A stretch of DNA of 64,000 nt from Komagataella phaffii GS115 (lineage: Eukaryota; Ascomycota; Pichiomycetes; Pichiales; Pichiaceae). This document shows, one piece after another, positions 9,740 through 18,560 of the stretch. Where the stretch lies: NCBI RefSeq assembly GCF_000027005.1, contig NC_012965.1, positions 297,001 through 361,000 of the forward strand. Reading direction: 5' to 3'. The notes under the pieces are model-generated. The model saw only the letters and a list, made by a program, of their open reading frames with translations, was not told the origin of the DNA and did no database searches. A program made the translations under genes and the position numbers. Within the stretch, counting starts at the first letter, position 1; each line of letters opens with the position of its first letter.

Positions 9740-10531
9740 TCATATGTTTTGCTGAGCTTTCAAATATTGTGCAAATCTAGAAGCTTCGTGGATACCACAC
9801 TCACTCTTTTGTTTACCTCTCCACCTGCCTGCTCTTTCATCTTCACCATTTTTAGTGGGTTGTGTGGAATGGTAATCTCCAACTGACTTGTATCCCAAAT
9901 CCAGCAATTCGTTGTATGGAACGCTATTAGCTTGGATATAGTTTTGAACTTGTTCAAACCCCCAGGATGCTAACGGATTAATCTTGACCACCTGAGAAAT
10001 TTCATCAATTTCAATCACGGGCAATTCTCCCCTTTTACCACCTTGAGACCGTCTTCTTCCTGTGAAGACGGCGCAGACGTCTAATGCATGGTAGGCACGT
10101 TGTGAGGGTTCAACTTTTACGAGGTAGTCATACTTGTTATCATCTGTTTCCCATAAGTTTTCGCCATATTGCGCCCCAAACTCGAGCTCAGTAGTGGCAT
10201 TCTGTGGTTTGAAGACATGAACATTGCAGTGGTATTTATCTTTGACTCGTTCAACGAGATCTAAAGTCTGTGGAAAATGATGTAAGGTGTCTATGAAAAT
10301 CAAGTCAATAGCATGCTTTTTGCCTCTTTTGGCTGTTATTTTGTGAACCATGTCAGTTATACACAACCCAGTCAATCCGAATGCCGTAGTTTGATACAGG
10401 TGTGGGAAGGTAATGATAGACCATTGTATGATTTCTTCTGGACTGAGATTCTGAAGAGAAAGGTTAAGGTGGTCCACTTGGACCTTGGAGAGGTTCAAAC
10501 TGGTTTTTGACTGGCCTATAGTGAATGGCAT
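9740..10531 (-). CDS. MET16: Phosphoadenylylsulfate (PAPS) reductase, thioredoxin-dependent
   Basis: The chosen start at 10531 (MPFTIGQSK) gives 263 residues, close to the 261 of S. cerevisiae Met16. The frame stays open further upstream but has no ATG there. Conserved blocks include HLYQTTAFGLTGL, DTLHHFPQT, TGRRRSQGG, KINPLASWGFEQV, GDYHSTQP and ECGIHEASRFAQYL near the C-terminus. The Cys of ECGIH is the catalytic cysteine that forms the enzyme-S-sulfite intermediate. The enzyme reduces PAPS to sulfite in sulfate assimilation. The upstream region carries a TCACGTGA and a TGTGGC about 20 bp apart (see 10658-10687), which fits sulfur-limitation control by Cbf1-Met4-Met28 and Met31/32. Confidence 0.95.
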   Translation of the reverse strand: MPFTIGQSKTSLNLSKVQVDHLNLSLQNLSPEEIIQWSIITFPHLYQTTAFGLTGLCITDMVHKITAKRGKKHAIDLIFIDTLHHFPQTLDLVERVKDKYHCNVHVFKPQNATTELEFGAQYGENLWETDDNKYDYLVKVEPSQRAYHALDVCAVFTGRRRSQGGKRGELPVIEIDEISQVVKINPLASWGFEQVQNYIQANSVPYNELLDLGYKSVGDYHSTQPTKNGEDERAGRWRGKQKSECGIHEASRFAQYLKAQQNI

Positions 10532-10949
10532 GTTGGTATCTGGAACGGGCTGCTGGCAGTATAAACCTAGAAAGATTAGCAGTTGATAGAAGGGTAAAAA
10601 CATTTTTTCCCGTTTCGAACGGATTACTAAATCTGAAAAGTTCTTGCTAGTACATATTGTGGCGATGAGTGTCGAAATATCACGTGACCCGTTCTTAGCC
10701 TGAGGTACCACAGATGAAGGGTAAAGGCATTTGAATGGTGACAATTCTGCAATTGTGAACCTTTCGGAGGAAGCCGATTTCGTGCTGGCAACTCCCTTTT
10801 CTTCTTTCCTTGCAAAGCTGGAAGCTTGGGCGTTTTCAATTTTTTTTTTCCAGCATCCTCTGCCTACCTCTAAGACATTGTCAAAGATTACCTAATCAAG
10901 TTCATCCCATCCTCGAAGTCTGCTCTCTATCAACTTACTTTCATTCTCC
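10532..10949. other. Divergent promoter region MET16 / NUT2
   Basis: This 418-bp gap separates divergent starts. Besides the Cbf1-type module it holds a T9-10 tract near 10839-10848. I see no coding exon. Confidence 0.55.
10658..10687. promoter_or_regulatory. Putative sulfur-regulon module: TGTGGC and TCACGTGA
   Basis: TCACGTGA lies at 10680-10687 and TGTGGC at 10658-10663, 127-156 bp upstream of the MET16 start. TCACGTG is the known Cbf1 site, and the TGTGGC core is the Met31/32 site, in yeast sulfur genes. Their pairing upstream of a sulfate-assimilation gene is the evidence. Occupancy in this species is inference. Confidence 0.65.
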
Positions 10950-11396
10950 ATGACAAGTATGAGTGCACCTGCGACAACATTAGATCAAGTTGAAAATGAA
11001 CTAAGTCAACTCATCGAAACCCTCATCCATTTGGGTGTTCAGGTGCACGATTACGCCGGTACAGCGGAAAGTCAATTGGGTCTTTCCAACAACATTAACA
11101 AGGTTGTAGAGCACTTGCAAAAGCTCCACAACACAGATTTGAACATTCCCATCCCCGTGGACGTAGTCAATTATATCGAAGACGGTAGAAACCCTGATAT
11201 ATACACGCGTGAGTTTGTGGAGGTGGTGAGGAAGTTGAATCAATTTCTCAGAGGAAAACAGCTGGGCTTTAAATACGCCCAATCGACATTGGGACAAAAG
11301 ATTGTCAACGAATTTCCGGAACTCAAAGAGCAGGTGGAAAACATAAAGAAGAGAACGTTTATAGAAACGGTCCCCATGGGCACAAATTCTTCATAG
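10950..11396 (+). CDS. NUT2: Mediator subunit 10
   Basis: The 148-residue protein matches the Med10 family over nearly its whole length. It has an N-terminal helix with VENELSQLIETLIHLGVQVHDY, then NNINKVVEHLQKLH, IPIPVDVVNYIEDGRNPDIY and TREFVEVVRKLNQFLRGKQ. The IP(V/I)DVVxYIDxGRNPDxYT block is diagnostic. Med10 is part of the Mediator middle module and links activators to RNA polymerase II. A second ATG (MSAPATTL) lies three codons in. The gene is alone on the plus strand, divergent from MET16. Confidence 0.93.
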   Translation: MTSMSAPATTLDQVENELSQLIETLIHLGVQVHDYAGTAESQLGLSNNINKVVEHLQKLHNTDLNIPIPVDVVNYIEDGRNPDIYTREFVEVVRKLNQFLRGKQLGFKYAQSTLGQKIVNEFPELKEQVENIKKRTFIETVPMGTNSS

Positions 11397-11572
11397 ATTC
11401 ATTATTGAACCAGCCCATATGTACCATAGACCATAGAGAATTTGTATAATAATTACGTAATCCGTTTAGCACAGTTTTTCTAGTAGTTCCTAGGAGTGAA
11501 CATTACCAGGCCCACCCAACACATCAGGGGTGAACGCTGCGTTGATTTTGTCCCTCCAGTTCGGTTCCAGTG

Positions 11573-11962
11573 ATGATGCTAGTGAAATTCTATTACAAAT
11601 CTAAACCTTCGAAGAAGAAGCAATCTAGATTGAAGAAAATTGTGTCTTTCAAGTACTCAAAGATTCCACATGATCAACGAAAGTTGGCATCTTTCATGTC
11701 AGATATCCAGACGAAGCAGCTAGATGACTCAGATGATGTTCATCCTCTCAACATCAGTTATCTTCTTGGAAAGGAGAGCATGAGCTCTACTTCTAGTGAC
11801 GGCGAATCTTGTCATGTTGAATCCCCAGACGACATGGATTTTGAAACAAAGAATTTATTTTGGAAAAATAAGAATGTGGAGCTAACTGCATATTTGAGCG
11901 GCTACAAAAGGCTCTATCGAGTGCTAGAGCAACGTAAACGGGTACTGAAGGGTTTGGCATGA
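11573..11962 (+). CDS. Small protein of unknown function
   Basis: The 129-residue frame starts at ATG 11573 (a second ATG follows immediately). The N-terminus is strongly basic (KSKPSKKKQSRLKKI), the middle acidic and Ser-rich (DDSDDVHP, SSTSSDGES), and the C-terminus helical and basic (YKRLYRVLEQRKRVLKGL). It has no signal peptide or membrane segment. I do not recognise the family. It may be lineage-specific. Its independence from neighbouring frames and normal composition make it a plausible gene, but not a certain one. Confidence 0.45.
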   Translation: MMLVKFYYKSKPSKKKQSRLKKIVSFKYSKIPHDQRKLASFMSDIQTKQLDDSDDVHPLNISYLLGKESMSSTSSDGESCHVESPDDMDFETKNLFWKNKNVELTAYLSGYKRLYRVLEQRKRVLKGLA

Positions 11963-12248
11963 ATTTGGCAGTTTCCGTAGACAATTATAGTGATTTTACT
12001 AATGTTCGGACTAGAACAGACCAAACTAGGTACAGCCTTATGTAACTTGGAGTCCACTATCAATGCAACGGAATCCCATTGCTACTGTATGTGCTCCCTC
12101 AAGTACCTTCAAACATTAATCATGGAATCGGATCGGATCTGTTTCTGCCCATAACCGAATAGACGCGTATTCGCAGCTTTCCGCGATGCCCCTTTCTTGA
12201 CAGATACTCTTTCACTTCCTTACACCTCACCGTTATCTTTTTCATCAA

Positions 12249-14272
12249 ATGGTCAGGCTCCTCATTAGACGATGGCATTCTGTTCATGTAGACCATGGCT
12301 TGTGTCCCACACTAACAGATCCCCTTCATATTTACCAGAACTATGTCAGTAGGGGTCTTTTGCGCCAAGATGAAGCTCAACTTAGGGCCGCAATCCAGTT
12401 CCAAAAGCTCTATAAAAGAGTGAAAGACTACAAGCCTCATGGCGACACCCAAGTGAAGATAAACTCTTACATTAGGCAAATAGAACTCGCTGATCGCAAG
12501 AAAAACGTGTTAGGTTTACGATACTCCTATCGTCCAAAGTGGTTTGAGAAAATAAAAGATAACGAAAAAAAGGATCTTATCAAGGTTCTAACGGATGAGG
12601 AAGAACTGGCCAACTTTCCTTCTCCCATGGGGTTGCTGGTAAATGGTGAAGTTGGCTGTGGTAAGAGCATGTTGATGGATATGTTCGCTCATAGTTTACC
12701 CCATAGCAGTAAGTGTCGATGGCATTACAACAACTTCATTCTTTGGGTTTATAATGAAATTCATGTAATATACGAAAGGAGAAAGCTAGATAACCAGGAC
12801 AACCATTCATGTTTGTCACTAGAAAATGAGTTTATTCTTTTAGAGGTTGCCTCTAAAATGATTGAAAAAAACACCATTTTGATGCTAGATGAGTTCATGC
12901 TTCCAGATCTGGCATCAGCAAAGATTGTCAAGATACTCTTCACTTATTTTTTCAAGCTTGGTGGTGTTCTTGTTGCTACTTCTAATCGACTTCCAGAACA
13001 ATTGTATTCCACGGCTTTTAATAAGACCCAGTTTAAGTCCTTTGAAGCTTGTTTTTGAAGCTCCGATGCGAGACTTTATGATATGAGAAGCAAACAAGAT
13101 TTATAGACAGATTACTTTCAAACGAAGCCAAAGGGCAAATAGTGTCGCACCTGGTTATTAAAAAAGACGATCCCGAGGAGTCTCAATGGGCTAAGTTGAT
13201 TGCTAAGGCTACAAACTATGAGATGGGGAACCCTGCCACTCTTACTGTCTATGGTAGAAAGTTGCCCATCCCATGGCATGTTAGAGGAATTGCCAAATTT
13301 AATTTCTCAGATTTGTGTCAGGCGTTGTTTGGTCCAGGAGACTATATTTCATTGGCTTCTAATTATCATACTTTCATCGTTGACAACGTTCCCATTTTAA
13401 CAATTAGGATGCGGAACGACGCACGAAGATTCATTACCTTTTTAGACGCAATTTATGAAGCTAGGTGCCAGCTGATTATTCGATCTGAGGCTGGCCCAGA
13501 CGATTTGTTCTTCCCAGACCTAAAGACTTCAGAAAACTCCCTAGAAGGTAGTAATAGTCTACAGGTGCAAAATGAGGAAATGTTTTCAAGAACGCAAATG
13601 TACCTATCAAACCCTTACAGACCAAATGTTTCTTCTTATGATACTGGTGTAGGTGCCAGAGATTTCGAATCCGCACAACACAGTACGATAGATAGGCCCA
13701 TGTGCAAAATTGATAACGACTTTCAAAATATGAAAAGATTCACTGGGGAGGACGAAATGTTTGCATACAAGAGAGCCGTCAGTAGGCTTAGAGAAATGAC
13801 TGGTTCGGAGATGTGGAGGGAGTCTCGAGATTGGCTGCCCATCGATGCCTCGATGCGACCCTGGGAAAAACTTGAAGATGTGGTCATAGAATCAGAAAGC
13901 AAGCCAAACAATATGTCACTACTTGAGCAACTGCAAAAGAGTGCTGCAGAGACAGAAAGTGAACTGGGGGACCATTTGATAGAAAATCCTAACATTCACG
14001 ATCCATCCAAATTCACAAAGCCTGGAGAATTGCATTCTGATAGAGATGTTTCCAACCAGATGTTGGTCCATCGTATTCCCCCTGATTACTCCGATAGGAA
14101 AGCTCATGGTCCGATCTTTCCTTTCGTTTCCAGATTCAGTCAAAGTTTCAAGGACGCGCCAGTATTTAAGAAAATGCATTTTTGGTCCGTGGGAGTCTGG
14201 GGAAACGGTAATAGATTAAAAGACGAAATATCCAAAAGGTGGATAAAGGGAAATAATCATATCAGTGAGTAG
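12249..14272 (+). CDS. AFG1: Afg1/LACE1-type mitochondrial AAA ATPase, frame broken near 13041-13105
   Basis: The first part (12249-13058) has a basic, acid-free leader (MVRLLIRRWHSVH) suited to mitochondrial import, Walker A GEVGCGKS (133-140), Walker B ILMLDEF (210-216) and the sensor TSNRLPEQLY. A second part, open from 13082 and in another frame, carries the family C-terminal domain: LTVYGRKLPIP, GPGDYISLASNYHTFIV and RRFITFLDAIYEARCQL. Between them the reading frame changes more than once within about 60 bp, with an in-frame TGA at 13056. Restoring one net base would make the whole span a multiple of three (674 residues). Afg1 is an inner-membrane-linked ATPase that helps clear or mature respiratory-chain subunits. 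Length and content suggest one gene, either truly mutated or hit by sequence errors. Its last 11 bp overlap the convergent neighbour. Confidence 0.8.
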
Positions 14273-15911
14273 CTATGTCTTCGTATAAAACACCATCACC
14301 ACCAAACTTACCCACAATATCAGTGTGGGTCCAGTAGTCATCCTTTCTGAACTCGTCAATATCCTTGATTCCAACATTGAAGCCCCTTACGGATAGCTTT
14401 CCTTCTTTTTGATCAGCTGAATAATCCTGGTAATCTCTGAGAATTAACTCACCATTATTAGCAGAAACTCCAAGCTTTCTGGGAAAAGTGTGTTTTCGGT
14501 CAACAAATCCACCGGTAATTCGATAATCAAATAGGTTAGTTTTGACAATAGGGCCAACTATATGCTCATATAACCTTTCATTTATAATGCGAGCCCCAGT
14601 AATGGCCTGAACGTAGTTGTAGGAAGACGAAAACGGAGAAGAAACACTCGGTGGTTCCAAGATCGAAGTGTAAATTAGTCTCAGAGGTCTAAACGATGGT
14701 AGCTCTGCAATTTTGTTGAAGACACCTTTTGAAAAAAGCCACCTTGATCTAGATACCAAAAAAGAATTTCTCTTTGGCATCAGTTGATACAATAGATTAT
14801 CTGGAATATTTAAGATGGTGGAGTTATCCAGCTCAGAAATCAGCTTCTGTGGCGGCAAAATTCTGACGTTAATACCTGTAACCAGCGCACCAAAGATCTT
14901 GACCAAAGAGTTTAAATTGAATGTGATATCGTTTGTAAACGTTGTAAGCAACCTGTCCTTTGTTGACCATTCATGTTCAGTGGGCAACGATTGGAGCAAA
15001 GCTGAAATTGAAGAGACAAAGCATCTTTGGTTGTATGTGAATGCGTCTCCCTGTGAATGTTGAACAAGTAAGTTTCTGGTATCATCTTTGAGGTCAAAAG
15101 TGTATTCGTATTCTTCGGCATTTTCGTTTATTAAATTCAACGAAGAAAAAGTAGCCACACGAGAATCAATGACTAATGGGCAAGGTGGGGAGTCAACTAA
15201 GACAATTGTGTCAAAATCTGATTTCAGCACACGATCCAAGTAAGCGAAAGAAGTGAAGATTACTTTGGGCTCAGTTGAAGTATATGTTTCAATCAGATCT
15301 TCATGAAAATGGAGAGTAAAATCTCTTAAAGAGCACAATCCGGTCAATATAATGATAAACCATTCGTATTGGGATAAGTCGACACCAATACAGGAGAATT
15401 GACTGGACTCGATGTAATTACTCAGTGCTTGCATAGTTTTCGTCAAGCTATCCATTGAGTACTCCTCCTGCCCAAATGTGATCTTTGAATTGTGGTTAAT
15501 ACCAAGTTTCCAGATATCTTTCAGATTTCCATCCCTGAGTTTATATTTCCAGCTGATACGGAGGCCAGTCACGAGGTCAATGCCATGTGGAGTATCAACT
15601 GATCTATAGACTGCAGTTTCGCCTTCTTTTCTAGTGTTTGCAACACTTGACTGATGGTACAAAACCAGTGGATCGACGTCCCTGTAGCTGTGTAACAAAA
15701 ATGTGTATCCAAACCAGCATATGACATAGGTCAATGCCGAACTGAGTAAAATTAGGAACATTCTGGTTTCTTTGCCGAGTAGGGTAGGGGATATAGATAA
15801 GATATATATATATGTTCTGAAAAACGCGGGTGTAGGTATGGGATCAGCTGTTTTGAGCCCCATGTCTGGATTTAGTCCCTGTTCAAAATGTATTAAAGTG
15901 GCTATGGGCAT
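14262..15911 (-). CDS. Membrane-anchored AMP-binding (acyl-CoA synthetase-like) protein
   Basis: The frame is 549 residues from ATG 15911. A second in-frame ATG at 15761 would give 499 residues starting MFLILLSSALTYVICWF, a clean N-terminal membrane anchor followed by the DPLVLYHQSSVA block, and is the more natural start. The end of the protein (GKLSVRGFNVGI, then DDYWTHTDIVGKFGGDGVLYE) resembles the closing motifs of the ANL adenylating superfamily. A canonical Ser/Thr/Gly-rich AMP-binding loop is not obvious. It may therefore be a diverged or inactive acyl-CoA ligase at the ER or lipid droplets. That function is inference; the fungal family is known to me only in outline. Confidence 0.55.
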   Translation of the reverse strand: MPIATLIHFEQGLNPDMGLKTADPIPTPAFFRTYIYILSISPTLLGKETRMFLILLSSALTYVICWFGYTFLLHSYRDVDPLVLYHQSSVANTRKEGETAVYRSVDTPHGIDLVTGLRISWKYKLRDGNLKDIWKLGINHNSKITFGQEEYSMDSLTKTMQALSNYIESSQFSCIGVDLSQYEWFIIILTGLCSLRDFTLHFHEDLIETYTSTEPKVIFTSFAYLDRVLKSDFDTIVLVDSPPCPLVIDSRVATFSSLNLINENAEEYEYTFDLKDDTRNLLVQHSQGDAFTYNQRCFVSSISALLQSLPTEHEWSTKDRLLTTFTNDITFNLNSLVKIFGALVTGINVRILPPQKLISELDNSTILNIPDNLLYQLMPKRNSFLVSRSRWLFSKGVFNKIAELPSFRPLRLIYTSILEPPSVSSPFSSSYNYVQAITGARIINERLYEHIVGPIVKTNLFDYRITGGFVDRKHTFPRKLGVSANNGELILRDYQDYSADQKEGKLSVRGFNVGIKDIDEFRKDDYWTHTDIVGKFGGDGVLYEDIATH

Positions 15912-16310
15912 TTTACTAAGCGTTTAATTTTGCCTAGAATATTTACCAAGCCGGAGCCATCTGGCGAGTCTGGATCGATTTCGTTACAAGTTCATAGCCC
16001 CTCCAGTTGTACATAATACGAAGTATTCAGGTTTCGGTAATACTGTCTGTACCTTCACTCTACTACCCTATACAGAGTCGGAGGCAAATCATCAAAGAGA
16101 ACATGGTAGTTGTCTAGCAGCTGTTTTTACTCTAATCAGACAATGTTAAGATGCGCCCAGAATCTGATGGAATAGGAGATTCTTAACTAGGACGTTTAAA
16201 TTGATAAAAAAGACTGTCGTCATAAATCTATGGACAATATTGATTTGATAGAATGATTGGAGACTTGCAATTCACCTTTTGAGATGGCTTTACAATTTAT
16301 CTTCCCACAC
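15912..16310. other. Intergenic region upstream of the AMP-binding-like gene
   Basis: The 399-bp gap lies between two minus-strand genes. It has no tRNA or convincing exon and no strong motif. It serves as the LYRM2-like 3' end and the next promoter. Confidence 0.5.
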
Positions 16311-16656
16311 TCACCTTGAAAGTCCCATCGCTTTTACAACATCTGAATACTGCCTCTCTCCCATGCTTAACAGATACTTTCTATGCTGAATATCTTTTAC
16401 AGTAGACACTGCTTCGAATTCTTCCCGAAGATGCTTCTTTAAATCTTTACGAGTCTGTGCTGATGGGATTTCTGAATTCATGTTAGTTAGAGCCTGAAAA
16501 AGTGAAACGATGAAATTACCTACGATAAATGGTTCGAAGAACTCGCCGTTGAAACTCTTTCACAGTGTTTCTAAAAAGAAACTCCTCTAAGGGGGGAATG
16601 TTCTTCAACCGGCTACTTCTATGGGCATATCTGGTTAACGTCCTTTGAACAGACAT
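16311..16656 (-). CDS. LYRM2-like mitochondrial LYR-motif protein (one intron)
   Basis: This is a spliced gene read here from two exons, 16656-16524 and 16471-16311, giving 97 residues. After a basic leader (MSVQRTLTRYAHRSS) comes NIPPLEEFLFRNTVKEFQRR and then VLRTIYQIPSAQTRKDLKKH. This matches human LYRM2, which has QFVRRQQVLLLYRRILQTIRQVP followed by a conserved REEF. LREEF also follows here. The junction TIY-Q-IPS is what fixes the intron ends. LYR proteins are acyl-carrier-protein partners and assembly factors of the mitochondrial matrix; LYRM2 is linked to complex I in animals. An upstream ATG at 16716 is an alternative start. It lies downstream of MRPS9, on the same strand. Confidence 0.75.
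16472..16523 (-). other. Intron of the LYRM2-like gene (52 nt)
   Basis: The donor is GTAGGTAA at 16523, the branch point AACTAAC at 16488-16482 and the acceptor TTCAG ending at 16472. An earlier CAG at 16496-16494 lies before the branch point, so it should be skipped. An ATG inside the intron creates a decoy short frame. Confidence 0.8.
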
Positions 16657-16786
16657 TGAACATGAAGAGTTCCGAATCGCGGACGCAGAAAATGGATCAG
16701 TACCATTTGTTCGCATCTCCCCAAGGGACTCATAATTTAATAAACTTGGTGATAAAATGTAATTTATTCTTCCTATGCTATTTACA

Positions 16787-17641
16787 CTAACGTTTAACCC
16801 AGGTAGGAGATTTCCTGGCCTTGACCTTACCTGGCTTCTTTCTCTCCACCACACGATGGTCACGAGTCATACAACCAGCTTTATACAAACGACTCTTCAA
16901 TAATGGATTGTGAATTACCAGCGCTCTGGAAATACCCAAAGAAATGGCTCCTGCTTGTCCAGAGAGCCCTCCACCTCTCACCTTAACGAAAACATTGTAT
17001 TTCCCTTCAGAGTCTGTGACTTTTAGCGGGTACGTTACTTTGAGTCTGTCGGATGATCGAGGAAGATAGCTCACTAGAGAAGAGTTGTTGATCATTACAT
17101 GCCCTTCTCCACGAACCAAATAGACTTTGGCAGAGGAAGCCTTTCTCCGTCCAACTGCAATAGCCCTTCCATTAGCGTCCAATTGAGGGACCTCTAAACG
17201 TGAGTTCTGAGCAGATTCTGCAACTTTGAACTTGTTTAATAAAGCCACTAAATCATCATTTTGTAACTGAGGATCAATAGCACTTAATCTGTTTAAAAGC
17301 TTGAGGAGTTCTTGATGTTGGATAACCTTCAGCCTGGATCCACCAGCTATTTGTTTATACTGTTCAAAATTAAACCACTTCACAGTAGCATTTCTACTAA
17401 GATCATAGGGAAAGGAAACATGTTTGCGTAGGGCTTTTGTGAGTTCCTGGACATTTTGGTCATGGAGGGGATTGGATGAGTAGAAAGTTGGTAGAGCTGG
17501 AATAATCCGCTTAACTTCCAGTTCAGGTATAGTATTGGGATTTTGGTTTCTACCTTGCCTTTGAACTGCAGAAGTCGGCCTCTGCTGAAGCAGCCGCATC
17601 ACGGTGCTAAACCGTCTAATGCTGGCGAATGTTCTTGACAT
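16787..17641 (-). CDS. MRPS9: Mitochondrial small ribosomal subunit protein uS9m
   Basis: From ATG 17641 the protein has 284 residues, with a basic mitochondrial leader (MSRTFASIRRFSTVMRLLQQ). The S9 core fills the C-terminal half: AVGRRKASSAKVYLVRGEG, YPLKVT, VRGGGLSGQAGAISLGISRA and DHRVVERKKPGKVKARKSPT. It ends in the invariant KR that contacts P-site tRNA in the family. The middle region (about 60-150) is the mitochondria-specific extension found in fungal MrpS9. It acts in the mitochondrial ribosome. Downstream lies the LYRM2-like gene on the same strand. Confidence 0.94.
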   Translation of the reverse strand: MSRTFASIRRFSTVMRLLQQRPTSAVQRQGRNQNPNTIPELEVKRIIPALPTFYSSNPLHDQNVQELTKALRKHVSFPYDLSRNATVKWFNFEQYKQIAGGSRLKVIQHQELLKLLNRLSAIDPQLQNDDLVALLNKFKVAESAQNSRLEVPQLDANGRAIAVGRRKASSAKVYLVRGEGHVMINNSSLVSYLPRSSDRLKVTYPLKVTDSEGKYNVFVKVRGGGLSGQAGAISLGISRALVIHNPLLKSRLYKAGCMTRDHRVVERKKPGKVKARKSPTWVKR

Positions 17642-17847
17642 CGGTAAAAATTTTGTCAATGAGAGAAGTACTGTAGTAATGTGGAAAATATTGAACTGTT
17701 CGCGACTTTTTCCTGGGAGTCAAGATTTGGTGGGTTTAGGTAGGTGGAAGCTGTGGAAGCTTAGAAAGACGCGGTAGGAAGTTAGAGAAATATATACCGT
17801 TTAACCTATAACCTGAACCCAGTGTATTATTTATTATCTCTAATCTC

Positions 17848-17855
17848 TCACGTGA
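17848..17855. promoter_or_regulatory. TCACGTGA palindrome over the MHF1 stop, upstream of MRPS9
   Basis: The 8-bp sequence overlaps the MHF1 stop codon, 207 bp upstream of the MRPS9 start. It is a Cbf1/bHLH-type E-box. Binding is inference. Confidence 0.35.
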
Positions 17856-18560
17856 GGTTAACTAGTTCTTCATCGTCAATATCATCAAAAGAGTCATTCG
17901 TAAATAATCTGGCTCGATCTGGGTTATTCTCTTCTTTAATTTCGGTCTTGACTTTGACTTTTGATTTCGGATCTTTCTTAAGCCTCTGCCGTTTATTGGC
18001 AGAATTTGGTGGTATTGTTTCTGTTACTCGATTATCTGCGTTAGCATCATTTAATATTTCGTCAAAATCAATTTCTTCTTCCTCCTCCTCTACCTCCTCC
18101 TCTTCTTCATCGTCAACCTCCTGTTCATTTAGTTTCTCCGCTGTATCATTCTCCAATAAATCATTTCCTTCTGCAGATTTTTCTTTGTTTCCATTTGCTG
18201 CAGATCCCTCCTCAAATCCCAAAAGATGTTCCTTCAAAAGTGCAGTCAGCATGTCATTTCGCCTCGTAACCATGTACAAATCCTCCGGCATTATTACTTT
18301 CCTTTTAGCATGCCTTGAAAATGACTCCAGATCTTGGCCCAGAGACAATACTTGGTTGTACACCAGTTCCACTAATGCAGCAGAAAAACTCGGGGTCACG
18401 CTGACAGATCCCAACTCCTTTAGTTGTTCATCCACCATTCTACACACCGCCGTCCAAAGACTAGCTTTTAGATGCTTAAGATGTTAGTAAACTGTTCTTG
18501 AATGCACGAGCAATGACTTACTTGGGCTATATCCCTTTCCTCTGGGGTCAATACCTTCAT
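17848..18560 (-). CDS. MHF1: CENP-S/Mhf1 histone-fold protein (one intron)
   Basis: Exon 1 (18560-18522, MKVLTPEERDIAQ) joins exon 2 (18474-17848) for 221 residues. The fold region reads LKASLWTAVCRMVDEQL, then PSFSAALVELVYNQVLSLGQ and DLESFSRHAKRKVI. S. cerevisiae Mhf1 has LKARLWIRVEERL and DLQAFARHAGRGVV at the same places. MHF1-MHF2 forms a histone-fold tetramer that recruits the Mph1/FANCM helicase to branched DNA and also sits at the kinetochore with CENP-T/W. This protein is more than twice the length of the S. cerevisiae one (90 residues). The extra C-terminus is acidic (about 132-152) and then basic, with two adjacent sumoylation-type motifs (VKTE, IKEE). Confidence 0.85.
18475..18521 (-). 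other. Intron of MHF1 (47 nt)
   Basis: The donor is GTAAGT at 18521, the branch point TACTAAC at 18489-18483 and the acceptor TTAAG ending at 18475. Splicing is in phase 0, after the 13-codon exon 1. Confidence 0.88.

Noticed and set aside
10532..10744. Upstream extension of MET16 by 71 residues
   Set aside because: The open stretch has no ATG (it would start at TTG), does not match Met16 proteins and covers the TCACGTGA promoter site.
12163..12168. ACGCGT upstream of AFG1 as an MBF site
   Set aside because: The hexamer is expected many times in 64 kb, and AFG1 has no known cell-cycle control. Only the octamer at PDS5, with family support, was kept.
13044..13141. Intron joining the two AFG1 halves
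   Set aside because: No GTAAGT/GTATGT-like donor or TACTAAC is present, and conserved coding sequence (YDMRSKQD) lies inside the interval.
17822..18487. Plus-strand 221-codon Ser-rich frame opposite MHF1
   Set aside because: It is a complement of the acidic MHF1 sequence (Glu codons read as Ser/Leu on the other strand). The histone fold and intron settle the strand.
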